64,000 nt of DNA from a virus. Of the stretch, positions 8,697-17,571 are shown piece by piece. Position 1 is the first letter of the stretch, and the number at the start of each line of letters is the position of its first letter. The translations under genes were made by a program, and so were the position numbers. The notes under the pieces were generated by a model that did not search any database, was not told the origin of the DNA, and worked only from the letters and a program-made list of their open reading frames with translations. The stretch is taken from positions 62,001 to 126,000 of the IMG/VR virus record IMGVR_UViG_3300005613_000006; one strand, given 5' to 3'.

Positions 8697-9492
8697 GTCT
8701 CTCCCTTAGTTTTCGTTGCACAGTTTGCCAGTCTTCTCTCCAGCGGGCTTCCTTTACGGTGTCAGTTGCGTTGAAGCCTGTCACGGTGTAGACTTGCAAC
8801 GCTTCTGGAATATGGATAGCTGCATAGCGTTCGGTAATCCGCAGCCACAAGTCCCAATCTTCACACGTTCGTAAATCCTCATCATATACTCCAACTTCAT
8901 CCAAAGCCTTCTTGCTGATAAGCGGTGAGTTGGAAATGATGTTCTCTCTCTCAAGTTTCGAGCGATGAAACGGCTGGCGAAATTCGTGCATTATGACGCC
9001 AGTGTGCAGATTGTTAATCAGTACATCGCTGTATACCATGCCAATACGGTCGGTATCTTTAACCCACTGGTCGATGGATTTCTGTAGTTTGCCGGGGAGC
9101 CATTCATCGTCAGCATCGAGGACGCCGTATACGTCAGTCATGTTCCAGCCAAACTTGATGCCGATATTGCGAGCCGCCGAAGGCCCGGTCGGCTGCTCAT
9201 TGCGGAAGAGGTATACTGGCCGATTGTCTACCAGTCCACCCAAGACGTTCTCCAACGGAGTCTCTATATATTCCTCAAAGAGTTCACAGACACGCTCATG
9301 TGAGTTGTCTTCGGAGCCATCGTCTATGACGCACACAATCAAGTGGTCAAACTCTTGCTGTGTGGCACTTTGAATGGCTTGTTGTACGAAGTCGGCGTGG
9401 TTATGGCATGGGATTACCACGCACACAATCGGTTCTAGCGGCTTGGCATCGTCGGGACGATTTCCTCGACCGGCTTTATTAGATACTGACAT
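8683..9492 (-). CDS. GT2 family glycosyltransferase
   Basis: A 269-residue GT2 enzyme. VCVVIPCHNHADFVQQAIQS and VCVIDDGSEDNS form the N-terminal donor site, VLDADDEWLPGKL carries the DxD metal site, and CEDWDLWLRI near 215 is the usual ED acceptor motif. There is no membrane segment. It adds a sugar from a nucleotide donor to an acceptor. Its start overlaps the end of the upstream gene by about 58 bases. Confidence 0.9.
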   Translation of the reverse strand: MSVSNKAGRGNRPDDAKPLEPIVCVVIPCHNHADFVQQAIQSATQQEFDHLIVCVIDDGSEDNSHERVCELFEEYIETPLENVLGGLVDNRPVYLFRNEQPTGPSAARNIGIKFGWNMTDVYGVLDADDEWLPGKLQKSIDQWVKDTDRIGMVYSDVLINNLHTGVIMHEFRQPFHRSKLERENIISNSPLISKKALDEVGVYDEDLRTCEDWDLWLRITERYAAIHIPEALQVYTVTGFNATDTVKEARWREDWQTVQRKLRERHGQQ

Positions 9493-10244
9493 TCTTGTTT
9501 CTCCGCTACTTTCTCAATCTTTTCAATGGCGTTTGTGTCGTCAATGCTCCCACGAACCAACTTCACGGTATTTCGCTGTAGAACAAAACCGTTGCCGTCG
9601 TCTAATCCTTTCAATACCAAGAAGCGCTGGAGTTGGTCATTCAGGAAGCTGTCAATGCAATACAGGAAGTTGTCGGGCGGCTCGTAGCCTGCGTAGAACA
9701 GGGCGAAGTATGTCGTCTTTGACTTTTGGGTAGCCAAGTCGATGTACTGCAAGTGCCCCTTCTTTTTACCCATGATAACTTCAAACTGCCAGGGTATTTC
9801 CAACGTGTTTGCCCAGTGGAAAAAATCGCTGGGGCGAATGTGTGGGTACGTCAGGAATATGATGCGATTTGGTTTTACTCTACCTCTCTTTAATGCTTCA
9901 ACTGTGCGAAGGGCATCGTCCAGAGTTTCATCTAAGCCAATAACAACCACAGCATCACACCGAAACGTGACTTCCTTACGGACTGCCACAGCACACTGGT
10001 CGAAATCAAGCAACTGTTTGTCGGTTGCCCACTTCTGAGGTCGGCAGTAGACGCACACACGTCCAGGCAACGTGTTGTATGTACGACCGTTCACGTCGGT
10101 TATCTCTTTGATTTTCGCGCCCTGGTCACGATAACGCTCCAGCACACGCATCTGACAGCCAACCTGTTTCTCGTCTTCCCAATCGACAAAAACACACTCA
10201 CTACAGATTGTCTCTACTTGTTCTTGTTCGTATTTTGCACTCAT
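9435..10244 (-). CDS. Hypothetical protein with Cys-rich N terminus, weakly glycosyltransferase-like
   Basis: A 269-residue protein. Residues 14-75 contain CxxC, CQ and CVYC cysteines that could bind zinc. From about residue 98, VVVIGLDETLDDALRTVEALK followed by RIIFLTYPH looks like the first half of a GT2 fold, but no DxD or ED motif is clear. It sits between a GT2 enzyme and a methyltransferase in the same overlapping operon. Confidence 0.5.
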   Translation of the reverse strand: MSAKYEQEQVETICSECVFVDWEDEKQVGCQMRVLERYRDQGAKIKEITDVNGRTYNTLPGRVCVYCRPQKWATDKQLLDFDQCAVAVRKEVTFRCDAVVVIGLDETLDDALRTVEALKRGRVKPNRIIFLTYPHIRPSDFFHWANTLEIPWQFEVIMGKKKGHLQYIDLATQKSKTTYFALFYAGYEPPDNFLYCIDSFLNDQLQRFLVLKGLDDGNGFVLQRNTVKLVRGSIDDTNAIEKIEKVAEKQECQYLIKPVEEIVPTMPSR

Positions 10245-10720
10245 GGTCTTTTAGCCTCCACGATGAAATGGTATCCTGTGACACGCTTTTTGATGATAGT
10301 CAATCCCATTGTCGCAAGAAAATTTGATAGACCCAAAGCTGTCAGCGTTATCTTCTTGACAAACTGTGGATTATCGGCGGCGTGTCCGTGCAAATGCGCG
10401 TTGGCTTGATGCACGTCAATCGCATAGGTTGTGAAACCCTTGCAGACCTCATACAAGTCGGTGCCTCCGATAATAAGTGTGCCACCGTGGCGCAGTTTGG
10501 CAACCCAGTGTGACAGTACATCCATCACAATATCTGCTGGCAGATAATCAATCACGTCGTTGGCAACGATTTCTGTGGCCTCGGCGTCGTCCACCCACGC
10601 ACTAAGTTTGAATGTTGGGTCACCAATCTTGAGTTCGTCCGTTTCCTCGGTAGCAAATGGACTGACATTTAGGTAACCGCTTCGCGGTTCCTCTTCTGTG
10701 TACAACAGGTTTATTCTCAT
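10241..10720 (-). CDS. SAM-dependent methyltransferase-like protein
   Basis: A 159-residue protein starting MRINLLYTEEE, with its ATG overlapping the upstream stop. It lacks a clear glycine-rich SAM loop but has VIDYLPADIVMDVLSHWVAKLRHGG and TLIIGGTDLYE, the acidic turn and post-motif strand of small predicted methyltransferases found in sugar clusters. It probably methylates a sugar or is an inactive relative. Confidence 0.5.
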   Translation of the reverse strand: MRINLLYTEEEPRSGYLNVSPFATEETDELKIGDPTFKLSAWVDDAEATEIVANDVIDYLPADIVMDVLSHWVAKLRHGGTLIIGGTDLYEVCKGFTTYAIDVHQANAHLHGHAADNPQFVKKITLTALGLSNFLATMGLTIIKKRVTGYHFIVEAKRP

Positions 10721-11727
10721 AGCGTCACCGCCTTCCTGAATATCTCGTCCCACTTATGTGTGAATCTTTCTAGCGAGAACTTCTCTTCTACAGTTCTACG
10801 TCCTGCCTCCCCAATCTCACGCGCCATAGTTGGGTTGTCCAACAGGGTTTGTGTGTACGCGCGCAACTCTTGAAGGTCGTTCGACACGAATCCATTGACT
10901 CCATGCTCAATCACAATCTCAGGAATGAGACACGTCGCCGTGGACACTACCGGAGTACCACACGCCATCGCTTCCAGAATAACAGTAGGAAGGGAGGACA
11001 CGGTTGTTGTGTTGAGGTAGACCGAGGCGGTGTTGTAGGCTTCAATCAGGGCCTCGACCGACTCAGCCGGTTCGGACAATCCTGGTGTACCGCCCAAAAC
11101 CTTGACTGGAATTATCGAGCCCTTGCCGGTAACTTGCTCCCAGATACGGTAGCCACAGCACCAATCCCTATTTATCCAGTCGTTACACACCGACAAAACT
11201 ACCTTTTCACGCTCCATATCCAGCGGTCGGAACATTTCCAGGTCAAGACCAGTGTGGTTCACTTCGCCGTGGTCGTCTGGGAAGCCCCAGGCTTGGCGAC
11301 CGTACTCGCTCACGAACACGTCAATGTCGCCACTCATTTCCCTGGCTTGCGCCTTCTGGACCTCAGTGTATTCCGGCATGGGCAGTGTATGTTCCATACT
11401 GATAAGTGGCACCTTCAATAGGTTGGATAACGCCTGCCCATACTGGAATTGTCCTACTTTGTTTTGTGATAGTATCACGTCAATGTCAACCCAGTGTGGA
11501 ATCTGGTCGTCGCCCATGCGCGAATCAAGCAGCATGTAGTTGGGTGGCACCGGAGCGTAGTCTTTGTTCCAGTCCTTAATCCCTTCTGCTCTCCACGCAT
11601 AGAAGTTGTGACCACACTGACACATCATGGTTTCGTAGCGCTCATGCGTCGGAAACGTCAGGATGTTCAAGGGTTCATCTTCGCCGCGCGTGGCGTAGCG
11701 AAGGAGTGTGTGTATTTGACTTGGCAT
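10717..11727 (-). CDS. GT4-type glycosyltransferase
   Basis: A 336-residue GT-B enzyme. The donor-binding C-terminal half is clear: KVLGGTPGLSEPAESVEALIEAYNTASV, then EAMACGTPVVSTATC with the conserved E of the E-x7-E motif region, then IVIEHGVNGFV. It transfers sugars from activated donors. It is one of at least six glycosyltransferase-like genes in this locus and overlaps the methyltransferase by 4 bases. Confidence 0.88.
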   Translation of the reverse strand: MPSQIHTLLRYATRGEDEPLNILTFPTHERYETMMCQCGHNFYAWRAEGIKDWNKDYAPVPPNYMLLDSRMGDDQIPHWVDIDVILSQNKVGQFQYGQALSNLLKVPLISMEHTLPMPEYTEVQKAQAREMSGDIDVFVSEYGRQAWGFPDDHGEVNHTGLDLEMFRPLDMEREKVVLSVCNDWINRDWCCGYRIWEQVTGKGSIIPVKVLGGTPGLSEPAESVEALIEAYNTASVYLNTTTVSSLPTVILEAMACGTPVVSTATCLIPEIVIEHGVNGFVSNDLQELRAYTQTLLDNPTMAREIGEAGRRTVEEKFSLERFTHKWDEIFRKAVTL

Positions 11728-12063
11728 TCAATCTTCCTTCCTGTGAATCTGCAACATACGACCATCTTGCAAAGCAATTTCTCCTGGTCTCTTTCCATGC
11801 CCACAACAACTTCCCCTCATATCAATGCCTGCGGCTTGTAGCGCGGCTACTATTGGGGCAACACATGCGTCGATTTGTGCAAATTTCCATTTTTCTTTTC
11901 CGGTACAACTTAGGTCGGCGGGAATCTTGACGTATACACCAACGGGCTGTTTTCCACATCGCTTACACGGGCGAACACCGGCTGTTTCACCTGTGTCTAC
12001 CCAGACCCATTGTGAACCATTCCACACAATTTCATGTCCGTGTGATTCGCTAGTTGCTGTCAT
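11728..12063 (-). CDS. Hypothetical phage protein with zinc-ribbon-like cysteines
   Basis: A 111-residue protein. CKRCGKQPVG near residue 34 and the conserved-looking IDACVAPIVAALQAAGI and SCCGHGKRPGEI stretches resemble a small phage protein that I have seen without known function. The HG and CC residues could bind a metal. It is not itself sugar-related and starts a short group of accessory genes within the locus. Confidence 0.55.
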   Translation of the reverse strand: MTATSESHGHEIVWNGSQWVWVDTGETAGVRPCKRCGKQPVGVYVKIPADLSCTGKEKWKFAQIDACVAPIVAALQAAGIDMRGSCCGHGKRPGEIALQDGRMLQIHRKED

Positions 12064-12542
12064 TGAAAATCTGCTTTTAATATCCTCTTGGCCGCTTCTC
12101 TATCCATCATTGCAAGGCTCAAATCTACGTTATGTTCTTCCCAGCCGTAAAAGCCAGCACGTCGCGGTTCGCCTATCCCAAATACTTTTTGAACAGCGGC
12201 TTCACTGACAATACCGTGGTCTCTAGCCAGTAGGATTTCCCTTCGAGTCTGCTCATCCATTTGGTCACACCCCCAGAGGCGCATCTCTTCCATTGCCTCG
12301 GGGCTAACGAACAAGTCGTTTAACTTTGAGGTATCTGGTTGGGGCAGCTTGGCAGTACGCTCAAGAATCTCTCGTAGCTCTTGCTTAGATAGAGTCCGAC
12401 AATCACATAGGAGACCTGGGCCAGGATTGGGGTTCCACCCATCATCAGTCACAACCACCTTCGGTGTTTCTTCGGCCTTGACCAGCGCTGCCGGTGCAAG
12501 CAGGGCAGCCACACAGGCTTTGAGAAAGTTACGTCTTTGCAT
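12060..12542 (-). CDS. Tat-type signal peptide protein, function unknown
   Basis: A 160-residue protein. The N terminus has a twin-arginine motif (RRNFLKA) followed by a hydrophobic Ala/Leu stretch and a likely cleavage site after LVKA. The mature part is hydrophilic and helical. Export by the host Tat pathway is predicted. It is a paralog in layout of the next gene (12529), so a tandem duplication of the leader is likely. Confidence 0.6.
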   Translation of the reverse strand: MQRRNFLKACVAALLAPAALVKAEETPKVVVTDDGWNPNPGPGLLCDCRTLSKQELREILERTAKLPQPDTSKLNDLFVSPEAMEEMRLWGCDQMDEQTRREILLARDHGIVSEAAVQKVFGIGEPRRAGFYGWEEHNVDLSLAMMDREAAKRILKADFQ

Positions 12543-13134
12543 GGTCTTTGTCCTTCAAAAAGTCTAACGGAAACTCAGGACAAGCCATAGGCGGAAGCCG
12601 TTGAATGTCAAACCCTTTTGTGTCCTCAACAAACTGCATGTAGTCTGCTACATATCTATCAGCGGCTTTCTGGTCCACAATCTCAATCTCCGAAGTAACC
12701 TCTACCGGAAAGTCTACCATTCGGTGGTACGGCGCGCGGCGTCCAAGTTCCCAAAGTTCTTCCCTCTCCATCTGTTCGACTGTCTTCCACTGATGGTGAG
12801 CAAGCATGTCTGAAAATTCACCATCGGGCACTATACATTTGTCAATGTCCTCCTCTTTGAAGACGGCGTTAGGGCGATAGTCTTGATATACGCGCTCACA
12901 CTCTTCCAAAAACGCTTTCAGTCCCTCGTTGGCATGGTTTGTTGCCTCGATATTCTTCTCGAAACTCTTTCTCAGCAGACTCATAGCCCGCTCAACACCC
13001 TCCCACCGTGGTTCTTTGACGTTATCCAGCACAAAATCAACTGGTGGTTCAGGCTTTGCAGTCACGGTCTTGACCAACGCTAGCGGAGCCAGCAGGGCAG
13101 CCGCCGCAGCCTTTAGGAAACCTCTTCGTTCCAT
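12529..13134 (-). CDS. Tat-type signal peptide protein, function unknown
   Basis: A 201-residue protein starting with RRGFLKAAAAALLAPLALVK, a twin-arginine signal very similar to that of the neighbour at 12060. The mature part (about residues 27-201) is acidic, helical and rich in Arg, Glu and Asp, with no recognised domain. A second exported or periplasmic phage protein is inferred. Its start overlaps the end of the next glycosyltransferase. Confidence 0.6.
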   Translation of the reverse strand: MERRGFLKAAAAALLAPLALVKTVTAKPEPPVDFVLDNVKEPRWEGVERAMSLLRKSFEKNIEATNHANEGLKAFLEECERVYQDYRPNAVFKEEDIDKCIVPDGEFSDMLAHHQWKTVEQMEREELWELGRRAPYHRMVDFPVEVTSEIEIVDQKAADRYVADYMQFVEDTKGFDIQRLPPMACPEFPLDFLKDKDHAKT

Positions 13135-14378
13135 TTGTCTATTCCTTCGATGCTGTGTTGTTGAGTTACGTCTACCAGTCTCCCCTTGCCAGACCAGTAT
13201 TGATAATATGGTCCTTTACTCCCCAGTTCTCCCTCAAGGGCTTCCTTCATTTGCTCGCCCACCGCTTGATAGGAGAAGTCATAAGCGCGGTCAATACCAA
13301 TGTCAGCCCTTTGTTTTCTTTTATCCTCCTGCTCGAACGCTTCACGCATGGCTCTCTGCAATCCGCGAATGCTGATGCTTTCCCAATTCTCGTTTCCTTG
13401 GAAAAGGTCGGGCATGATGTTGTCGGCGGTCATACCGAAACAGGGCTCTGTGTGTGTGGGAACCAACCACCCGCCCAAACCGCCACCCTTTTCTCCAGCG
13501 GGTCGGTAGATGAATTCGCTCATGCCTCCAACTTGAGAACAGATTGGAGTCTTTCCCATTGCCATAGCGTCAAACGCTGGGATACACCAGCTTTCACCAT
13601 AGGACGGCATCACGAAGCAGTCACACGTATTGTGTAGCATCATCATCTTCTGTTCGTCAAACCGTTGCGTGATGATGATTTCGCCAAGGAAATCATCCTC
13701 GTTGGGATACAGCTTCAACTCTCGTTTGATTTGGACACAGATTTCCTGCACATGTTTGTCGCACTCGCCAGCGGGCATACCGCTTAGATTAGCCTTAATC
13801 ACTAGCGTAACAGGCTCCGACTTACGGAATTCTAAATGATAGGCTTTCAGCAGAGCGGCCAAGTTCTTGCGCCTCGTCACTTCGCCAATCGTGTAGAACA
13901 CAAACTTGCCGCGAAGTTGTGGTATCTTGATTTTCTCGTAGTGACGAGCATACTTGCTTGGGTCACATGGAACTGGCATCACACGCATTGGTCTTTGAAC
14001 ATAACTGTTGGTCGAAGCGCGTAGCATTTGTTCATTGCATACCCATGCTTCATCCATCAAGTTCAATCGCTCGGCCCAGAAGGCGTTGCGGAAGTGGCTG
14101 GTTTCACTATGGAACAACCCGATATTCTTATCAAAGTGTCCACAGTAATCCATCATGTGTGGCAGTATATGTTGAATCACAACATCACAGCCTTCATCAC
14201 TCTGGGCTTCCAGTTCTACGATACGCTCTGGCACTTCAACCTCGGCGTCGTTCAACTTGATTGGTCGAGGCACAACCTCAACGCCTGCGGCATCCAGTGC
14301 GAGGATGTAGTTTTCAGCCGCGTGACTCCATCCGGTGCCATCTCGATAAACACCCAAAAATAAAACTTTATTTGACAT
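13113..14378 (-). CDS. GT4-type glycosyltransferase
   Basis: A 421-residue GT-B enzyme of normal family length. It has FYTIGEVTRRKNLAALLKAY at the start of the donor domain and HNTCDCFVMPSYGESWCIPAFDAMAMGK, the EAMA-type loop, near 260-287. It is predicted to be cytoplasmic. The HNH gene upstream ends 11 bases inside it. Confidence 0.88.
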   Translation of the reverse strand: MSNKVLFLGVYRDGTGWSHAAENYILALDAAGVEVVPRPIKLNDAEVEVPERIVELEAQSDEGCDVVIQHILPHMMDYCGHFDKNIGLFHSETSHFRNAFWAERLNLMDEAWVCNEQMLRASTNSYVQRPMRVMPVPCDPSKYARHYEKIKIPQLRGKFVFYTIGEVTRRKNLAALLKAYHLEFRKSEPVTLVIKANLSGMPAGECDKHVQEICVQIKRELKLYPNEDDFLGEIIITQRFDEQKMMMLHNTCDCFVMPSYGESWCIPAFDAMAMGKTPICSQVGGMSEFIYRPAGEKGGGLGGWLVPTHTEPCFGMTADNIMPDLFQGNENWESISIRGLQRAMREAFEQEDKRKQRADIGIDRAYDFSYQAVGEQMKEALEGELGSKGPYYQYWSGKGRLVDVTQQHSIEGIDKWNEEVS

Positions 14379-14919
14379 GTTGAGTTACCTTCTTGCACAA
14401 TGCGACGAATTCATCATGTGTTAGATTCCATTTCATCGTCTGGATTGATTTGTATATCCAATGGATGTTATTTTTAGTGTAGCCTTTAGAAGAGTCGATG
14501 CGGTCTAATGACGCCAAGTTGTCTTTTTTGTTATCTCTTTTTGTTACACCCTTGGGTAGCGTTAAGCATAAGCCAGTATATGGACAAACGCCACCTTGTT
14601 TTATCCACTGTTTCCATAAGTCTTTTGGCATCACTTTGACAGCAATATCTCGCTTATTGGCATTTCGTTGGACACGATTAAAGTATGCGCCATATATCCC
14701 TTCGTGTCCAGAAAATCCAGATGCGTTTTTACCGCGAGATAGACAACCACAGCTTCGTGTTTTGTTGCCAGTTAAGTGATACTTCTTAACTTCTGTAGTA
14801 TTGCCACATTCACATTGACATAACCACCATTCGTGTCGCTTGCGTGTTTTTGCTATTTTGATTGCTGTTAATAGACCAAACTTCTGACCAGCAATGTCTT
14901 TCCAATTCTTGTGTCTCAT
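14368..14919 (-). CDS. Stand-alone HNH homing endonuclease
   Basis: A 183-residue protein. An N-terminal zinc knuckle (CQCECGN...SCGCL) is followed by the HNH core, LDRIDSSKGYTKNNIHWIYKSIQTMKWNL, at about 140-168. GGAG lies just before the ATG. It has its own GGTGTATAAT promoter and its stop codon lies 11 bases inside the downstream glycosyltransferase gene. It is AT-rich compared with both neighbours. Confidence 0.85.
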   Translation of the reverse strand: MRHKNWKDIAGQKFGLLTAIKIAKTRKRHEWWLCQCECGNTTEVKKYHLTGNKTRSCGCLSRGKNASGFSGHEGIYGAYFNRVQRNANKRDIAVKVMPKDLWKQWIKQGGVCPYTGLCLTLPKGVTKRDNKKDNLASLDRIDSSKGYTKNNIHWIYKSIQTMKWNLTHDEFVALCKKVTQHVK

Positions 14920-14954
14920 TGTACTTCTCCGTGTTGATGTAATGTACCCAATAT

Positions 14955-14964
14955 ATTATACACC
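14955..14964 (-). promoter_or_regulatory. GGTGTATAAT promoter of the HNH gene
   Basis: TTTGGTGTATAAT on the minus strand, about 36 bp before the ATG at 14919. There is no clear -35 box. Confidence 0.7.
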
Positions 14965-14983
14965 AAACTACGGACTGGGGACA

Positions 14984-15406
14984 TTATTTGAGAACCTCAA
15001 GAACCTCATCCATGTTGATGCAAATATGGTCACACATTTTGACCATCAACTCTGGTTCACCATTGTCCAAAAGTAGGATGGTGAACTTGCCAGCCCCGGC
15101 TCCCCAACCCAGTTCAAGCGAAGCCGACCGACCAAACGGCTGTACCGCCACGATAGTGTCGCACCATTCCAGCGCGTCCATGTCTCGCGCGAAACCGAAT
15201 TCTGCAAGGTGGTGCGTCAATTTGTCCCGATACTGTTCCGGTGTCCACGACTGCCAGTCTGGGTCAATTTGTGACCAATGAAATCCGCTGTCGCCTTGAC
15301 GTGGATGGCGGAAATCGTATACATCATGCCCAGCGTTGTGAAGTAGTCGCACTACTTCGGGTTGGCGTTCATTGCGCCATGAACTTGCTACGTAAATCTT
15401 ACTCAT
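14984..15406 (-). CDS. Nucleoside 2-deoxyribosyltransferase-like protein
   Basis: A 140-residue protein. It begins IYVASSWRN, the usual first strand and loop of this family, and has FARDMDALEWCDTIVAVQPFGRSASLELGWGAG at about 78-110, where the family has its catalytic Glu and substrate loop. Family members move deoxyribose between bases or hydrolyse nucleotides, so a role in nucleotide salvage or base modification is plausible. A neighbouring Nudix hydrolase supports a nucleotide role. Confidence 0.75.
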   Translation of the reverse strand: MSKIYVASSWRNERQPEVVRLLHNAGHDVYDFRHPRQGDSGFHWSQIDPDWQSWTPEQYRDKLTHHLAEFGFARDMDALEWCDTIVAVQPFGRSASLELGWGAGAGKFTILLLDNGEPELMVKMCDHICINMDEVLEVLK

Positions 15407-15407
15407 G

Positions 15408-15833
15408 TTACACCTGTGCGTGAAATGGGTCTAGCCCTTGGTCTCGTAAAATGGCACAGCCTTGCATGAGCGGGGCGGGCACATGTTCCCACCTGTACCA
15501 ATCCCAATACTCACACTTGTCTTTCTCCATCACTTTCGGTTCTCCCTCTATGTAATCACAAACATAGAAGAGAACTACGTAATGTTTTCCTTCGTCGTAA
15601 AAGCGGGTGTTGGTCATCGCCCAAAACTTAGGATGAGTAACCTTTATATCTTCCCCGGCCTCTTCGCGTAGCTCTCGAATGGCTGTCTCGGCAGGGTCTT
15701 CCCACATTTCCAAGTGGCCTCCAGCAAAGGCGTGAGTCCCTGGCGCATGGTCCCCTTTACGTTTGTGCATCAGCACACTACTATCCGAATGACGACGAAC
15801 CACACACGCAACTCCAACTAATGGCCTATCCAT
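15408..15833 (-). CDS. Nudix hydrolase
   Basis: A 141-residue single-domain protein. The Nudix box reads GHLEMWEDPAETAIRELREE plus AGE, matching the G-x5-E-x7-REUxEE pattern completely, at about residues 39-61. It hydrolyses a nucleoside diphosphate linked to another group; the substrate is unknown. Nudix hydrolases in sugar loci may act on nucleotide sugars. It overlaps the large glycosyltransferase by 8 bases. Confidence 0.9.
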   Translation of the reverse strand: MDRPLVGVACVVRRHSDSSVLMHKRKGDHAPGTHAFAGGHLEMWEDPAETAIRELREEAGEDIKVTHPKFWAMTNTRFYDEGKHYVVLFYVCDYIEGEPKVMEKDKCEYWDWYRWEHVPAPLMQGCAILRDQGLDPFHAQV

Positions 15834-17571
15834 TACTTGCTTCCTTTTTGTTAGCGATGAACAACGGCTTCGACATTGCCAGTCTTGCTGTCCTTCTTTC
15901 TTCCCACTTCGTATCCAACTGATTGTAATGTATCATCTTGTGAACAGCATCTTCCGCAGTGAACGGAAGATAGTGGTTCTTGTTTGCCAACAGACTACCC
16001 TCGTTGAACTTGGTGTCACCAGTATCAGTAATGGCAAAGCCGTAGTTCAAGTCTCGCATCATCTTGAGGGCCGCATAGCTGGTTACCATGTCTGGCCGTC
16101 CCCAAATGTTGGCAAAGCCCCATGTTACCAGTTGCTCGTAGCTAAGCCCCTGTGGTATCTTCAAATCAGGCTGGTGAATGCGAGCGGGCGAGTCCCATGT
16201 CTTGGCTTGGTCGGGCACTTCCAGACTGTCAAAGTATTTTTCCCATACCTTGGCTGTCTTATCCCACGAATAGTGTTTTCGCGCAGCTTTATATGTCTCG
16301 CGACCCCTTTTCAACCTCATTGCTTCTGGCTGGCGCAGAAACTTGGACAACTGGGTTATCAAGTCTCGGTTGTCAGGCACAGCCCGGTACGCATGTGTCT
16401 CAGATTCGCGTGTGACACACAAGGGCTTAATCGGAATGCCCTTGACGTTGCGAAGCACAGACGACATAGCCGAATAATCAACGGCCATGATGGGCACACC
16501 ACAGGCGGCTGCTTCCAACTGGGGCATACCGAAGCCTTCACAGATGGAGTATTGTACATACACGTCCATTACGTTGAGTATGTCGGACAGTTGTTCTTTA
16601 CTCACGCCAGCTTGAGTGCTGGGCAACTCAGCCTTGGGTCTACCGCAGTTGAGACAGGTCGTCCTGGCGTCTTGGAAGAACAGCGGTTGTACATTTCCAC
16701 AGTGGCTACACACATAGGTGAATAGAACTTTGTGGCCAAGGTGTTCCTCTCGCAGCAAACGTGGCATGTCCCAACCTATATCGGGATAGCTCGTATGAAT
16801 GTAGAGAAATGTGCGGTCGGCCAACGCCGGGTTTTCTTCCAGCATGATGCGGAATGAACGAAGCAACTCAGCATACATTTTGCGCTTCTGGTTCCGCATA
16901 ACGGTTCCTACAATCAGCACCTTGTCTTTGAAGGCCATCATGGACTTGTGCTGGGCTTTGTTGCGCACTGGTTTCAGCACATCAAAGTCGGCGGCTGGCG
17001 GCGCAAGGGCAAACACCTTGCCGATTCTAGCGTTTTGAATCTCGGTGTTCCAGGCGGTGCCGGGCACAACAATCTCTTTGCCTTCCAATACATCGCGACC
17101 AAATTCGCTGTAAGCACACAAGGCATCGGCGTTGCGGTAGCTGTATACCCAACGGTCGGGCAGCGGCGCAGAGTCAACTGTGGGCATGATTACCCACTTG
17201 TAGAAGTCTCGGAACGGAGAATGCTCTGCAAACTCCATCATCCACCAATCGCGTATGTCCCACACCACGTCTGGTCGGAAGTCCAAACAGGTTTCCTCGA
17301 ACTTCCAGCATCCGAACTGGTTTAGATTGCTGGCAAGGTAGGTGTCTTCATCGTCGGGCGTGTCGGGCAAGTTACCATAGAACGTCCAGGGGATGCTTAG
17401 CCGTCGCTTGTCATTCCAGTGTCCGTAGCTAGCCAACTCTGCTATCTCGTACTTGCCAGTCTCATGTAGACGAGACAATACCTCTCGGTCGTATACTCCA
17501 TATCCTGTGTTGAGGTAAGCCGCCTCACCGCACCAGAGTATCCTAAGTTTCCTTTTGTTCTTCGTCGTCAT
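15826..17571 (-). CDS. Large glycosyltransferase with an inserted zinc ribbon
   Basis: A 581-residue GT4-type protein. The N-terminal domain begins LRILWCGEAAYLNTGYG. KVLIVGTVMRNQKRKMYAELLRSF starts the donor domain. A zinc-ribbon-like insert (CSHCG...CLNCG) lies at about 295-320, and YSICEGFGMPQLEAAACGVP is the donor loop. It is about 200 residues longer than most of the family, with an extra helical C terminus. It is upstream of all the other sugar genes on this strand. Confidence 0.82.
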   Translation of the reverse strand: MTTKNKRKLRILWCGEAAYLNTGYGVYDREVLSRLHETGKYEIAELASYGHWNDKRRLSIPWTFYGNLPDTPDDEDTYLASNLNQFGCWKFEETCLDFRPDVVWDIRDWWMMEFAEHSPFRDFYKWVIMPTVDSAPLPDRWVYSYRNADALCAYSEFGRDVLEGKEIVVPGTAWNTEIQNARIGKVFALAPPAADFDVLKPVRNKAQHKSMMAFKDKVLIVGTVMRNQKRKMYAELLRSFRIMLEENPALADRTFLYIHTSYPDIGWDMPRLLREEHLGHKVLFTYVCSHCGNVQPLFFQDARTTCLNCGRPKAELPSTQAGVSKEQLSDILNVMDVYVQYSICEGFGMPQLEAAACGVPIMAVDYSAMSSVLRNVKGIPIKPLCVTRESETHAYRAVPDNRDLITQLSKFLRQPEAMRLKRGRETYKAARKHYSWDKTAKVWEKYFDSLEVPDQAKTWDSPARIHQPDLKIPQGLSYEQLVTWGFANIWGRPDMVTSYAALKMMRDLNYGFAITDTGDTKFNEGSLLANKNHYLPFTAEDAVHKMIHYNQLDTKWEERRTARLAMSKPLFIANKKEASNG

